The notes: generated by a model from the letters alone, not told the origin. DNA of 35,513 nucleotides from Candidatus Roseilinea sp. (GCA_025055235.1 JANWYN010000023.1:1-35513); one strand, 5' to 3'; numbered from the stretch's first letter, positions 1 through 10,948 are shown. Numbers and translations are program-made.

Positions 1-84
1 AATGTATTTAATCGGTGCGTGGCCCGCACATCTCTCTCGAAGACTCATCTCATTCATTGCACGAACAGGAGGTTGAAACGAATC

Positions 85-1434
85 ATGAAGCGGCTACTTG
101 GATTGATCGCAGCAGGCGTGTTGATGCTGGCTGCTGTCGTGTTGATGGCGGCGCTGCCGGCCCAGGCGAAGGACGATCCGCCGACGCAGATTCATCGCGG
201 CATCATCAACAGCCGGCCTGCAGGCAACATCGGCACGTGGGTGATCGGCGGCCGCGCCTTCGTGGCCAACGCGAACACGGAGTTCGACACGGATGAAGGG
301 CCGCTGGTCGTCGGCGCGTGCGCCAAGGTGCGCTATTTCGTCACCGGCGGCGGCGACATCGCCGATGAGATTGACAGCGAACCGCCGCAGGACTGTGGAC
401 TGAGCGGCTCTCCGTCGCCGACGCCCTCTGTGACTCCCACACCCTCGGCTACGCCGGTCATGGCGCTGCACCGCGGTCTGGTAGAGAGCCGGCCCGTCGG
501 CCTGTTGGGCGAATGGACGATCGGCGGCCTGGTCTTCCTTGCGAACAACGATACCGAGTTCGACTTCGACGAAGGGCCGCTGACGGTCGGCTCGTGCGCC
601 AAAGTGCGCTACTTCACCAGCAACGGCGTGCGAATCGCCGACGAGATTGATTCAGAGCCGCAGCGCGATTGCGCTGGTGGCACGCCGGCACCGCCGCCGA
701 CCATCACGCCGAACCCGCGCGAAGACAGCAAGGTGTTCGCGCGCATAGATGCCTTCCCACCTGCGCCCTACATCGGCGTCTGGCGCATCGGCGGCGTCGA
801 ATACCAGGCCAACAGCCGCACCGAGTTCGAGCAGGAGGACGGCCCGTTCGCAGTGGGCGCATGCGTCAAGGCCGAGTTCATGCCGATGAACGGTGTAAAC
901 GTGCTCGAGGAAGTGGAGACCGAGGATGACCGTAAGTGCCAGGGGGCGGCGGGTGAGCCGGTCAATACGTTCAAGGCCTACGGCGTGATTGATCGCTTCA
1001 CCATGACTGTGCCCAGCACCTGGGTGATCAGCGGCATCAGCTACACCGTGAGTGCATCCACCAAGCTCGAAGCGGAGCATGGGCCGTTCCGGGTCGGCGC
1101 GTTCGTCGAGGTGAGGTATGGGCTGGCCAATGGAGAGCGCGTCGCGACGAAGATCGAGACGCGCGTCGCGCCGGGCACGGGCAGTAACAACACGCTCGGG
1201 ACGTTAGATTCGCGGCCAAGCGACGACTGGGGCGTGTGGGTGATCAGCGGTGTGTCCTACCAGGGCGATCCGGCCATCCGCGTCGAGCTGCCACGCGCAG
1301 CGCTATCCGCTGCGTCGCCCAATGCGGCCGGCCAGAAGGTGTTCATCAACTCCTATGTGGCCAACGGCGTCAACATGCTCACTCTGATCCGCGCGATGCC
1401 ACACTCAGTGTATATGCCCGCAGTTGTGCGCTGA
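85..1434 (+). CDS. Secreted protein with five DUF5666-like repeats
   Basis: Predicted 449-residue exported protein of unknown function. The ATG at 85 is chosen because it follows AGGAGG (67-72) and opens a signal peptide: MKRLL, a hydrophobic stretch at residues 5-24 and an AQA cleavage site near residue 28. Five repeats of about 65-75 residues follow (from about residues 37, 127, 216, 295 and 368). Each has a W-x-I-(G/S)-G core, then an acidic TEF/TKL turn, a GP-x-x-VG step and an (A/N)-x-x-I/E strand, as in DUF5666-type beta domains. Repeats 1-3 carry a matched pair of Cys, one after the VG step and one at the repeat end. A Pro/Thr/Ser-rich linker separates repeats 1 and 2. The chain ends in YMPAVVR, resembling the short hydrophobic tail common in secreted Chloroflexota proteins (recalled, not searched). 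The repeat fold is inferred; substrate and partner are unknown. Confidence 0.8.
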   Translation: MKRLLGLIAAGVLMLAAVVLMAALPAQAKDDPPTQIHRGIINSRPAGNIGTWVIGGRAFVANANTEFDTDEGPLVVGACAKVRYFVTGGGDIADEIDSEPPQDCGLSGSPSPTPSVTPTPSATPVMALHRGLVESRPVGLLGEWTIGGLVFLANNDTEFDFDEGPLTVGSCAKVRYFTSNGVRIADEIDSEPQRDCAGGTPAPPPTITPNPREDSKVFARIDAFPPAPYIGVWRIGGVEYQANSRTEFEQEDGPFAVGACVKAEFMPMNGVNVLEEVETEDDRKCQGAAGEPVNTFKAYGVIDRFTMTVPSTWVISGISYTVSASTKLEAEHGPFRVGAFVEVRYGLANGERVATKIETRVAPGTGSNNTLGTLDSRPSDDWGVWVISGVSYQGDPAIRVELPRAALSAASPNAAGQKVFINSYVANGVNMLTLIRAMPHSVYMPAVVR

Positions 1435-1459
1435 CGCCTGATGCCGGGATTGGCTTATC

Positions 1460-1535
1460 CCGGTTGCTCAGCCAGAGCGTGTTTAGTCCTGGAAATGCAG
1501 CGACGTCATGCCCGCGTGTTCGCGGGCGTGACATG
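1460..1535. repeat. Dispersed hairpin repeat, copy 1
   Basis: This stretch contains TTGCTCA, AGCGTGTTTAGT and CTGGAA, followed by a hairpin in which CATGCCCGCG pairs with CGCGGGCGTG around a TGTT loop. The same ordered blocks recur at 16464-16566, so it is a dispersed repeat rather than a simple terminator. A weaker hairpin just before it (CCGGGAT/ATCCCGG, about 1444-1462) could still terminate the upstream gene. Together with the next repeat it fills the 325-nt gap between the first gene and the MOSC gene; I see no coding sequence there. Confidence 0.65.
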
Positions 1536-1539
1536 CTTC

Positions 1540-1698
1540 GGGTGCATTCGCCAACAGGGGCAAACGCACATGTTTGGTAGGGTGCGCTCTGAATGGCCCG
1601 AATGGGCTACCGCAGCGCGCCACTGCCGATGCATCATCGGCGCGGAACGGCGTCCGTGCCCTACCGCGCACGTTTTTGCACTTATACGCGAATGCCCC
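1540..1698. repeat. GGGTGCATTCGC-bounded intergenic repeat, copy A
   Basis: The left end GGGTGCATTCGC (1540-1551) followed by GGGGCAAACG is mirrored at the right end by GCGAATGCCCC (1688-1698). The core holds GGGTGCGCTCTGAATGGCC and GGGCTACCGCAGCGCGCC, blocks shared with the copies at 3603 (in inverted order) and 27025. Small ORFs can be read through it but they only translate the repeat. Confidence 0.7.
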
Positions 1699-1759
1699 AT
1701 GCTCCTTGTTCTAGTCTGTGCAACGAACCGACAAAGTAGTCCGAGGTTCTCCGAGAACT

Positions 1760-2575
1760 TCAGGGACTGCCGACCTTGGCGATGATCTCAACTGCGTCGC
1801 CCACGCGCAGCACGCCGGTGTTGGCGGCCACCAGATTCTGGCCGAACAGCACCTTTCGTCCGAACGTGCGGTAGGTCGCCAGCGTCTTGATCGGCTCGCG
1901 GCCGGCGATGGCGGTGTCCTGGTCAATCGCCGGCACGCTGCAGCGGGCGCAGGGCTTGACGGCGCTGAAGACGATGTCACCGATGCGAAACTCGCGCCAC
2001 TCGTCTTCGGCGAAAGCATTGCAGCCGCTGACCACAATGTTCGGCCGGAAGCGGTTCATCGGGACGGGCGAATCGAGCCGAGCGTTCAAGTCGTCCAGCG
2101 ATGCTTGCGAGATGAGCAGGAACGGGTAGCCGTCGGCGAAGCCGGTCTGGTCGGATGGCCGGCGGGCATAGCGGGCATCCACGCGGCGCACGAAGTCGTC
2201 GGCCATGCGCACCAGCCGCACAGGTGCGGCCAGGAAGTCCTGCAGCCATCCGGCGACGTCGTTGCCCTGGTCAATCGCGTCGCAAACGTCGTTCCACACG
2301 CGCGCCTTGAGGCGCCGGCCTTCGTTCGATGGCGTGAAAGACAGCGGCGGCATGCCCGGCGCGCGCAGCGTCATCGAGCCGTCATCGTTCATCACCGGTT
2401 CGATCAGCGCGAGGCGAGGCAGGTCGCGCTGAGTAATGAACTCGCCGAGTGCATCCACGATCATCATGCGGCGGTCGCCGGCGATGCCACGCGCATCGGT
2501 GACGGCTGTTTGCAGCGCGTGGCCTTTGCATGACTTGATCGGGTAGCGGTAAAGCGCCGAGACACAAATCGTCAT
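1760..2575 (-). CDS. MOSC domain protein
   Basis: Predicted 271-residue cytosolic protein of the MOSC (molybdenum cofactor sulfurase C-terminal) superfamily. The N-terminal beta-barrel domain (MOSC_N) starts with LYRYPIKSCKG near residue 6. The MOSC domain proper occupies about residues 130-265. It contains CARC (209-212), matching the conserved cysteine used by mARC/YcbX-type proteins to ligate molybdenum, and a C-terminal GDAVEI strand. Members bind Moco or carry sulfur and reduce N-hydroxylated compounds; the substrate here cannot be read. The start is set by the 4-nt ATGA overlap with the stop of ctaA, implying translational coupling. The molybdenum hydroxylase operon about 15 kb away shows that this genome uses Mo cofactor, but no direct link is visible. 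Confidence 0.88.
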   Translation of the reverse strand: MTICVSALYRYPIKSCKGHALQTAVTDARGIAGDRRMMIVDALGEFITQRDLPRLALIEPVMNDDGSMTLRAPGMPPLSFTPSNEGRRLKARVWNDVCDAIDQGNDVAGWLQDFLAAPVRLVRMADDFVRRVDARYARRPSDQTGFADGYPFLLISQASLDDLNARLDSPVPMNRFRPNIVVSGCNAFAEDEWREFRIGDIVFSAVKPCARCSVPAIDQDTAIAGREPIKTLATYRTFGRKVLFGQNLVAANTGVLRVGDAVEIIAKVGSP

Positions 2576-3543
2576 TTCGCGGTGAGGGCAGGCGAAGCGA
2601 TTGGGACGGCCTGTTGTGTAGTCGCTCGATCGGGTCGCGGTGACAGGATGCTGGCTGTGAGCAGCACGAAGATGATCCAGACAGCGTCGGCCAGCAGCAG
2701 ATGCACGATCTGCATCCAAACCGGCGCCAGCAGGATGACGTTGAGCACGCCCACGCCGCACTGGGCGAAGAACAACGCGGTCAACGCGCCGGCCAGCCGC
2801 CGGCTGAGGTCGTCGCTTGCGTATTGGTAGGCGCGCCACGCCGTCGCGATGACGTATAAGCCCATCAACATAGCGATCGCGGGGTGCACAACTCGCAGCC
2901 GGATGAGGAAGTGCGCCGTCGGCGAGAACTTGGCCTGCCAGCCGGCTTCGAACGTGCCCGGCCGGAACAGCGTGTCGCCCAGCGCCGTGATCGCGCCCGT
3001 TGCGCCGAGCGAGATGAGTCCGGCGACGCCAAGCGCCAGCAACAAGCGCAGGGCGCGCGGCGGCGCTGCGTGCGCGTCTGCATCATCTGCGGCGCGACCG
3101 GCGAACCACGCCGTCAGCGTGATCGCGCCAAGCAGGAACAGCGTGTTTGCCTGATGCACGGCGATCACCACAGCACGCAGTGCCGAGTCGTCCATGCCGG
3201 TGAGCGATTGCAGCACGATGAACGCGCCGATCAGCGACTCTACGACGATGAGGATGAGCGAGATGCTCGCAAATCGCCGTGCGCGATGGCCGGGCGCGAA
3301 CACGCGCCGCGCCGCGATCCACATCACTGCGACGAGGATCAGCGCCAGGCCGCTAGTTAGCCGGTGGAAGAGTTCGATGAACGTCGCCAGGGCAGGGGCG
3401 GGTGGGATGACGTGGCCGTCGCACAACGGCCAGTGATCGCCGCAGCCAGCGCCGGAGCCGGTGGCGCGCACGACGGCGCCCCACAAGATCACCAGCACGT
3501 TGAAGGCCAGAACCGCCCAGGCATATTGCCGGAAGCGGGTCAT
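2572..3543 (-). CDS. ctaA: Heme A synthase (COX15/CtaA family)
   Basis: Predicted 323-residue polytopic membrane protein that oxidises the C8 methyl of heme O to formyl, giving heme A for aa3-type cytochrome oxidases. After TM1 it has the family signature ATGSGAGCGDHWPLCDG (about residues 28-44), including the paired cysteines of the first extracellular loop. Heme-binding histidines appear in FHRLTSG, VHQANTLF, VVHPAIAM and QIVHLLLAD on successive helices. About eight TM segments and the length fit the Bacillus/Chloroflexota type. The ATG at 3543 (MTRFRQYAW) is preferred: reading further upstream only translates an intergenic repeat. On the minus strand, TAGAAT lies about 20 nt before the start and may be a -10. 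It is coupled to the downstream MOSC gene. Confidence 0.93.
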   Translation of the reverse strand: MTRFRQYAWAVLAFNVLVILWGAVVRATGSGAGCGDHWPLCDGHVIPPAPALATFIELFHRLTSGLALILVAVMWIAARRVFAPGHRARRFASISLILIVVESLIGAFIVLQSLTGMDDSALRAVVIAVHQANTLFLLGAITLTAWFAGRAADDADAHAAPPRALRLLLALGVAGLISLGATGAITALGDTLFRPGTFEAGWQAKFSPTAHFLIRLRVVHPAIAMLMGLYVIATAWRAYQYASDDLSRRLAGALTALFFAQCGVGVLNVILLAPVWMQIVHLLLADAVWIIFVLLTASILSPRPDRATTQQAVPIASPALTAK

Positions 3544-3602
3544 GTTCGGTACGTTGCTCAACGGTGTAGATTCTATTCCAAGGCTGGCGCGTGCCCAGTG
3601 AC

Positions 3603-3712
3603 GGGTGCATTCGCGGATAGGGGCAAACCATCGCACAGCCAACGGCGCGCTGCGGTGGCCCATGCGGGCCATTCAGAGCGCGCCCTACAGCCCCCGCCGG
3701 CGAATGCACCCC
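3603..3712. repeat. GGGTGCATTCGC-bounded intergenic repeat, copy B
   Basis: The ends are a perfect inverted repeat: GGGTGCATTCGC at 3603-3614 and GCGAATGCACCCC at 3700-3712. GGATAGGGGCAAACCATCGCAC follows the left end in two overlapping blocks. The core block shared with copies A and E is present in the opposite orientation (GGCGCGCTGCGG then GGCCATTCAGAGCGCGCCC). It sits between divergent ctaA and the membrane gene at 3753. Confidence 0.75.
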
Positions 3713-3738
3713 ACTGACCTTCGTCACCTCCGGTCGGA

Positions 3739-3744
3739 TACAAT
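3739..3744 (+). promoter_or_regulatory. -10 box, probable leaderless start
   Basis: TACAAT ends 8 nt before the ATG at 3753. CTGACC at 3714-3719 is a weak -35 candidate with a long 19-nt spacer. There is no Shine-Dalgarno sequence between box and start, so transcription would begin at or within a few bases of the ATG. Confidence 0.5.
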
Positions 3745-3752
3745 CCCGCCGG

Positions 3753-4427
3753 ATGTCTCAGCTCATCGAACTGCTCGACCGGCTGGCGCAGGCGACGGTG
3801 ACGCCGCTGCTCATCCTGTTGGCCGTTTCGGCCGGCGTTGTCGCCGTCGTGCGCAACTGGCGGCTCGCCCTGCCGATGATGGTGTTGCAATACGTGGCGG
3901 TCGGTGTTTTGCTTGCGCGCGTCATCGAACCGAACGTCGCGCTCATCAAGCTACTGGCAGGTGCAATCGTCTGCCTCGCGCTCAGCCTCGCAGCCCAGCG
4001 AAGCGACATCGTGCGTGCCGAACGTGGCGAGTCCATCGCGCGCGAGCGCTTGGCACAGCCGGACTGGCACCGGCTCCCGGCGCAGTTGCTGCTGCGCGCG
4101 ATCGTCGCCATCCTGGTGTTGACGGCGGCTTTCGGCGCGACCATCCGCTTCCCGCTGCCCGGCACCGCGCGCGAGCTGGGCCTGGGCGCATACATGCTGA
4201 TCGGTTTCGGCCTGCTCATCGTGGCGACGGCGTATGAATCGCTCAACGTTGGCCTGGGTTTGTTGATGCTGCTGTCCGGGTTCGAGCTGGCCTACACACC
4301 GCTCGAGCCGAGCATCGGCGTGAGCGTATTGTTGGGTCTAACGACGCTGCTGGTCGGTGCAGCGATCGCCTATTTGACACTCGCAGATGCCGGCGCCACC
4401 GCCGCTGAATTGAAAATTGAAAATTGA
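3753..4427 (+). CDS. Multi-TM protein, possible HyfE/MrpC/NuoK-like subunit
   Basis: Predicted 224-residue integral membrane protein with about seven hydrophobic segments and few polar loops; the only sizeable hydrophilic stretch is about residues 82-108 (RSDIVRAERGESIARERL). The C-terminal third is a run of glycine-rich helices (GLGLLMLLSGFELAYTPLEP) that resembles the NuoK/HyfE group of small antiporter-associated subunits. The next gene encodes a large antiporter-like subunit of the same superfamily, which supports a role in a proton- or sodium-translocating complex. No other complex-I genes are in the window. The last residues (ELKIEN) and the TGA stop are encoded by the AATTGAA heptamer array, so the native C-terminus may have been altered. 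The family call is tentative; membrane location is clear. Confidence 0.6.
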   Translation: MSQLIELLDRLAQATVTPLLILLAVSAGVVAVVRNWRLALPMMVLQYVAVGVLLARVIEPNVALIKLLAGAIVCLALSLAAQRSDIVRAERGESIARERLAQPDWHRLPAQLLLRAIVAILVLTAAFGATIRFPLPGTARELGLGAYMLIGFGLLIVATAYESLNVGLGLLMLLSGFELAYTPLEPSIGVSVLLGLTTLLVGAAIAYLTLADAGATAAELKIEN

Positions 4428-4495
4428 AAAGGAAATGGAAAGTCAGCCCGCTCCCATTCTCAATTCTCAATTTTCAATTCTCAATTTCCAATTCG
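4407..4495. repeat. Heptamer array, two inverted arms
   Basis: The left arm (4407-4431) is a tandem run of AATTGAA-type units; the right arm (4457-4495) is a run of TCAATTC/TCAATTT units in the opposite sense. Both keep a 7-nt period. A spacer of about 25 nt separates them, so the transcript could fold into a long hairpin. The left arm supplies the stop codon of the upstream gene and the right arm ends one base before the next ATG. Confidence 0.85.
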
Positions 4496-4496
4496 C

Positions 4497-6104
4497 ATGA
4501 TTCCTGCCGCGTTGCTCGTGGTGAGCATCCCGCTGGTTGGCGCAGTGCTGGCCTACCTGCTGCGCCGCTGGCAGGGGATCGAGATCGCGGTGGCTGTGCT
4601 CATGTGCGCCGGCGTCGTCGCGCTGTTGGCGCAGCCGCCGGATAGCAAGATTGCGCTGCCAGGCATAGCGGTTGGCATCGAGCTAAGCGCGCCGTTCGAA
4701 GTGTTGGGCCGGGTGTTGCGCGTGCGCGCCGCCGAACGCATTCCGATCCTGCTGCTGTTCGTCTGCGCCGCAGTGTTGTTCGTGTTGTCGTGGCGCGCGC
4801 CGCAGGGGTGGCCGTTCGTCCCCATCGGCCTCGTCGTGTTGGCGGCCGTGAGCCTGGCGTTGATGATTCGCCCGTTTGTCTATGCCGCGCTGGCGTTTGA
4901 AGGTGCAGCGGCGCTGGCAGCGCTGATGATCCAGGCCGAGCGCGGCGGCGAGCGATCCACGCTGGGCGCGCTGCGTTACCTGAGCGCGACCACGCTGGCG
5001 CTGCCGATGTTCCTGTTCGCCGGCTGGTCCATAGACCGCGCCGGCACGGTCAACCTCAACGATGCAGCGGCGCTGGCAGCGGCGTATGGCCCGGCCACTG
5101 TGCTGCTCATCGGCGGCTTCGGGCTGATGATCGGCGCGATCCCGCTCTACACCTGGGTGCACCCTGTGGCGCGCGATGCCTCGCCGCTGGTCACGGCGTT
5201 CATCGCCACGGTGGGCGTGGGGGCGTTGAGCTTCCTGCTCCTCGAGTTCTGGCAAGCCTATGAGTGGTTGCGCGCCGGCGGCCTGGCTGCCGATGCTCTC
5301 GCCATCGGCGGCATCGTGTTGCTCATCTTCGGCGGCGCGCTGGCATGGGCGCAGAAATCGTTCGCGCGCGTGATGGCGTGCGCCATCCTGGTGGAGATCG
5401 GCTGCATCCTGCTCGTCATGAGCCGTGGATCTCAACTCTCCGTGGAAGCGCTGACGTTTGCCACCTTGGCGCGCACGCTTTCGTTGGGCGTCTTCGGCTT
5501 GGGGGTCTGGCGCTTGCGCGTGTTGCGGTCGAGCGATGCATTCGCCGATGTGCGCGGTGCACATGATCTCTGGACAGTGATGGCCCTCGGCGTTGGTGGG
5601 TTGTCATTGGCCGGCCTCCCCGGCACGCTTGGCTTCGTCTCGCGTTGGTCGGCGGCGCGCGCCTATGGCGTCGCCGACGCCGAAGGATTGGCGCTGCTCT
5701 TGGTCGCAAGCGCCAGCGTAGGCGTTGGCGTCATGCGCGGCTTGATCGCCATGTTCGATGCGCCGTGCGTCAAGGTGGTCGAAGAAACGCCGGCCCGTGC
5801 ACAGCAGATGTCCTTGTTTCCGGAGCGCGTTCTGGCCGTCGGCGAGGAAGCCGAAGCAGCAGATGACCCGACAGGCTTCGCGCCGGGTTCAGATGAACCT
5901 CCGTTGCTCGAAGGCGAGACCCTCATCGAGGGCGAGGTGTTGCAGGAGGATGTGCAGCGACCGGTGGCCGCAAAGCTAGATTCGCTCGGCACCCGGTTGA
6001 TGATCGGCGCAGGCATTGCTGCGATCATCATCATCGGCATCTGGCCGGGGATCATCGCGCCGTTGGCCAAAGCTGCCGCTGCGCAATACACCTTTTATCC
6101 ATAG
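4497..6104 (+). CDS. Complex-I/Mrp antiporter-like membrane subunit (NuoN/HyfF type)
   Basis: Predicted 535-residue polytopic membrane protein. The middle (about residues 170-330) follows the proton-conducting transporter domain shared by NuoL/M/N, MrpA/D and HyfF. It includes GFGLMIGAIPLYTWVHPVARDASPLVT in the place of the usual P-x-W-L-P-x-A-H segment, followed by helices with FIATVGVGALSFLLLEFW. LAGLPGTLGFVSRW near residue 370 matches the late NuoN-type helix. Unusual is an acidic, Glu/Pro-rich hydrophilic insert at about residues 420-500, followed by one last TM helix and a short tail. It probably works with the 224-residue protein encoded just upstream; the partner enzyme (dehydrogenase or hydrogenase) is not visible. 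The start is the ATG directly after the heptamer array and has no Shine-Dalgarno sequence. Confidence 0.78.
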   Translation: MIPAALLVVSIPLVGAVLAYLLRRWQGIEIAVAVLMCAGVVALLAQPPDSKIALPGIAVGIELSAPFEVLGRVLRVRAAERIPILLLFVCAAVLFVLSWRAPQGWPFVPIGLVVLAAVSLALMIRPFVYAALAFEGAAALAALMIQAERGGERSTLGALRYLSATTLALPMFLFAGWSIDRAGTVNLNDAAALAAAYGPATVLLIGGFGLMIGAIPLYTWVHPVARDASPLVTAFIATVGVGALSFLLLEFWQAYEWLRAGGLAADALAIGGIVLLIFGGALAWAQKSFARVMACAILVEIGCILLVMSRGSQLSVEALTFATLARTLSLGVFGLGVWRLRVLRSSDAFADVRGAHDLWTVMALGVGGLSLAGLPGTLGFVSRWSAARAYGVADAEGLALLLVASASVGVGVMRGLIAMFDAPCVKVVEETPARAQQMSLFPERVLAVGEEAEAADDPTGFAPGSDEPPLLEGETLIEGEVLQEDVQRPVAAKLDSLGTRLMIGAGIAAIIIIGIWPGIIAPLAKAAAAQYTFYP

Positions 6105-6168
6105 GCGCGTCATCGTCTCCGCGCATGGGCTTGGGATTGCGCTGGACGCTGAGTCACCGGATGCCAAC

Positions 6169-6174
6169 TATAAT
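6169..6174 (+). promoter_or_regulatory. -10 box of alaS, probable short or absent leader
   Basis: A perfect TATAAT ends 10 nt before the ATG at 6185. I see no convincing -35 at 16-18 nt and no Shine-Dalgarno sequence. The box also argues against the longer reading frame that begins at 6125. Confidence 0.55.
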
Positions 6175-6184
6175 CTCCGCTCCG

Positions 6185-8896
<2,712 letters not shown>

Positions 8897-8932
8897 CTGG
8901 CGATTGCCTGCGCCGCGCGAAGCCTTGCCAAG

Positions 8933-10438
8933 ATGATCGGACGCATCGTCACGCTCGATCCCGCCGACGACGCCCCCGGCGCGTGCGATCGCCTCGAATG
9001 GGCCGACGCAGATCGCGTCGTCCTGGTCATGCCCGAAGGCATGCGCTGGCGCGAGCTGGACTTCGTGCACGTGCGCCGCGCCGCGCGGGATTACGGCGTC
9101 GAAGTCGCGATCGTCAACCGCGACCTCAAGCAGCGCATGGCTGCGCGCGAGGCCGGCTTGGTCGCCTTCGCCAACGTCAACGACGCGATCAACCGGCCGT
9201 GGCTACCCAGCCCGGAAATCGAGCCGATCCGCCGGTTGACGCCGCCGCGCCGGTTCGTGCCGAACTCGCTGCGGCGCTTCTTCCCGCGACGCAACTGGTT
9301 CCTGCTGGCCGGCCGCGCCTTGGTATCGCTCATCGCGCTTGCCATCATGGCATCGGCCGTCCTCGCCCTGTTGCCCCGCGCCAAAATCACGCTTACGGCA
9401 TCCAGCCAGCCCATCCGCACCATCGTGCCGGTCACGCTGGACACGCGCGCCGACCGCGTCAACCTGGAGGCGCGCACCATTCCGGCGACGCGCATTGACG
9501 TGATCGTCGAGGGCCGGATGAGCACGAACGCCACCGGCAAGAAGAGCATCCCGCGCTCGAAGGCGCGCGGTCGGGTGACGTTCACCAACGTGCTTGCCAC
9601 GCCCTTCGTCGTGCCGCGCAACACGGTGGTGCGCACCACGGCGACGAGCACGCCGGCGCGCTTCGTCACGCTGGCCGACGTGGAAGTGCCGCCCGGCGGC
9701 CGGGCCGATGTCGCCATCGAGGCGATCGAGGAGGGACCGAACGGCAACGTCGCCGCCGGCCAGATCAACCGGGTGGAGGGCGTGCCGGCGCTGGCGGTGA
9801 CCGTATTTAACGCTGCGCCGACGGGTGGTGGTGGCAACGTCATCCTGCCCGCGGTAGCCGAGGAGGACTACCGGCGGCTGCGCATCGCGCTGCGCGACAA
9901 GCTGCTCCAGGAGGCCGCCGAGAAGATGCAGCAGCAGCGCGAGGTCATCAACGACGGCCTCATCGTCCTGCCGGAGACGCTGTTCATCGCCGAGCGGCAG
10001 GACGAGACGTTCGACCGATTTGTGACGGAGCAAGCCGACAGCGTCACCCTGAACATGCGCCTGCAGGTCGCCGGCCTGGCCGTGTCGCCGCGCGACCTGG
10101 AGACGGTGGCGCGCGAGGCGCTCAAGCTGAAAGTGCCGGAGGGCTTCGAGTTGCTCTCCGCCGAAGCGCTGCGCGGCGAGGCCGCCGAGGAAGGCACGGG
10201 CAACGAGACGCTGTTGTTCGTGGAGGCGCGTGGGCTGGCCGGCGCGGCAATTGACAAGAACGCCGTCCGGCGGCTGGTGCGCGGCAAGACGCCGGCGGAT
10301 GCGCAGGCGGCGTTGTTGCAGAACTTCGCGCTCAAGCGCAACCCGCGCATCGAGGCCGGCCCGGACTGGCTGATGCAGTACGTCAACCGCCTGCCGCTCG
10401 TCACGCTGCGCATTGAGACGCAGGTAGAGCGTGAGTAG
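8933..10438 (+). CDS. Baseplate-J/gp47-like single-pass membrane protein
   Basis: Predicted 501-residue protein. Residues 1-120 form a soluble N-terminal region with an LVMPEG-x-RWRELDFVHVRRAAR segment, suggesting a Rossmann-like or PHP-like fold. One TM helix (about residues 126-147) follows a basic stretch, and the rest is probably extracytoplasmic. The outer part has beta-rich repeats such as ARGRVTFTNVLATPFVVPRNTVV, PPGGRADVAIEAIEEGPNGNV and AGQINRVEG. This is the pattern annotated as baseplate J/gp47-like in Chloroflexota and Actinobacteria. No phage genes are nearby, and its place between alaS and ruvX/mltG points to an envelope role rather than a phage baseplate. The true function is unknown. 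The start is the first ATG after alaS (36-nt gap). Confidence 0.7.
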   Translation: MIGRIVTLDPADDAPGACDRLEWADADRVVLVMPEGMRWRELDFVHVRRAARDYGVEVAIVNRDLKQRMAAREAGLVAFANVNDAINRPWLPSPEIEPIRRLTPPRRFVPNSLRRFFPRRNWFLLAGRALVSLIALAIMASAVLALLPRAKITLTASSQPIRTIVPVTLDTRADRVNLEARTIPATRIDVIVEGRMSTNATGKKSIPRSKARGRVTFTNVLATPFVVPRNTVVRTTATSTPARFVTLADVEVPPGGRADVAIEAIEEGPNGNVAAGQINRVEGVPALAVTVFNAAPTGGGGNVILPAVAEEDYRRLRIALRDKLLQEAAEKMQQQREVINDGLIVLPETLFIAERQDETFDRFVTEQADSVTLNMRLQVAGLAVSPRDLETVAREALKLKVPEGFELLSAEALRGEAAEEGTGNETLLFVEARGLAGAAIDKNAVRRLVRGKTPADAQAALLQNFALKRNPRIEAGPDWLMQYVNRLPLVTLRIETQVERE

Positions 10439-10442
10439 GCAC

Positions 10443-10526
10443 AATCCCGACTCTCTGCTACCTACTGGGAAGTCGGGAGTGGGGAGTCGGCAATCATCAA
10501 TCATCAATCATCAATCATTAGTCATC
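10443..10526. repeat. Heptamer array between baseplate-J-like gene and ruvX
   Basis: Twelve consecutive 7-nt units can be laid end to end, including AGTCGGG, AGTGGGG, AGTCGGC and then AATCATC three times, AATCATT and AGTCATC. The unit drifts along the array but the phase holds. CCCGACT near the left end pairs with AGTCGGG inside the array. It ends just before the ruvX ATG, leaving no room for a normal Shine-Dalgarno sequence. Confidence 0.85.
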
Positions 10527-10531
10527 AAGCG

Positions 10532-10948
10532 ATGGCGCGCACCCTGGCACTGGACGTAGGCGACCGCCGCATCGGCGTGGCGGTGAGCGACGTAACGAAG
10601 TTGATCGCCCGGCCGCTGTGCGTGATAGACCGCAAGCACGAGGACGCAATCGCGCGCGTCGTCGCGTTGATCGTCGAGCACGGCGCCGACGAGGTGGTGG
10701 TCGGCCTGCCGTTGCACGCCAACGGCAGCGCCGGTGAGCAGGCCCGGCAGGTGCAAGCCTTCGTCGAAGCCTTGCGCGTGCATCTCGAAGTGCCCATCCG
10801 ATGGGTGGACGAGCGCTACACTACCCAGGACGCGAAGCACATCCTCGCCGAGGTGCGTCGGCGCAAACAACCCGATTACGACGACGCGATCGCCGCCGCC
10901 GTCATTTTGCAGCGGTATCTGGATGAGTGGGTAAGGGGTGAGGGGTGA
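10532..10948 (+). CDS. ruvX: Putative pre-16S rRNA nuclease / Holliday junction resolvase-like (YqgF)
   Basis: Predicted 138-residue RNase H-fold protein of the YqgF/RuvX family, which processes the 5' end of 16S rRNA and was earlier proposed as a Holliday junction resolvase. The three acidic catalytic positions are visible: D8 in LALDVGDRRIG, E94 in WVDERYTT and D118 in DYDDAIAAAVILQ. VVVGLPLHANGSAGEQA is the usual substrate-binding loop. The length matches the family. The final codons (VRGEG) and the TGA lie inside the following heptamer array. The baseplate-J-like gene ends 93 nt upstream and mltG starts 92 nt downstream; both gaps are almost wholly array. Confidence 0.95.
   Translation: MARTLALDVGDRRIGVAVSDVTKLIARPLCVIDRKHEDAIARVVALIVEHGADEVVVGLPLHANGSAGEQARQVQAFVEALRVHLEVPIRWVDERYTTQDAKHILAEVRRRKQPDYDDAIAAAVILQRYLDEWVRGEG

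Noticed and set aside
3544-3672. N-terminal extension of CtaA to 3672
   Set aside because: The added residues translate an intergenic repeat; the family N-terminus starts at MTRFRQYAW.
8933-10438. Prophage, because of the baseplate-J-like protein
   Set aside because: No other phage gene is near; the gene has a TM helix and sits in the alaS-ruvX-mltG block, so it is a chromosomal envelope protein.
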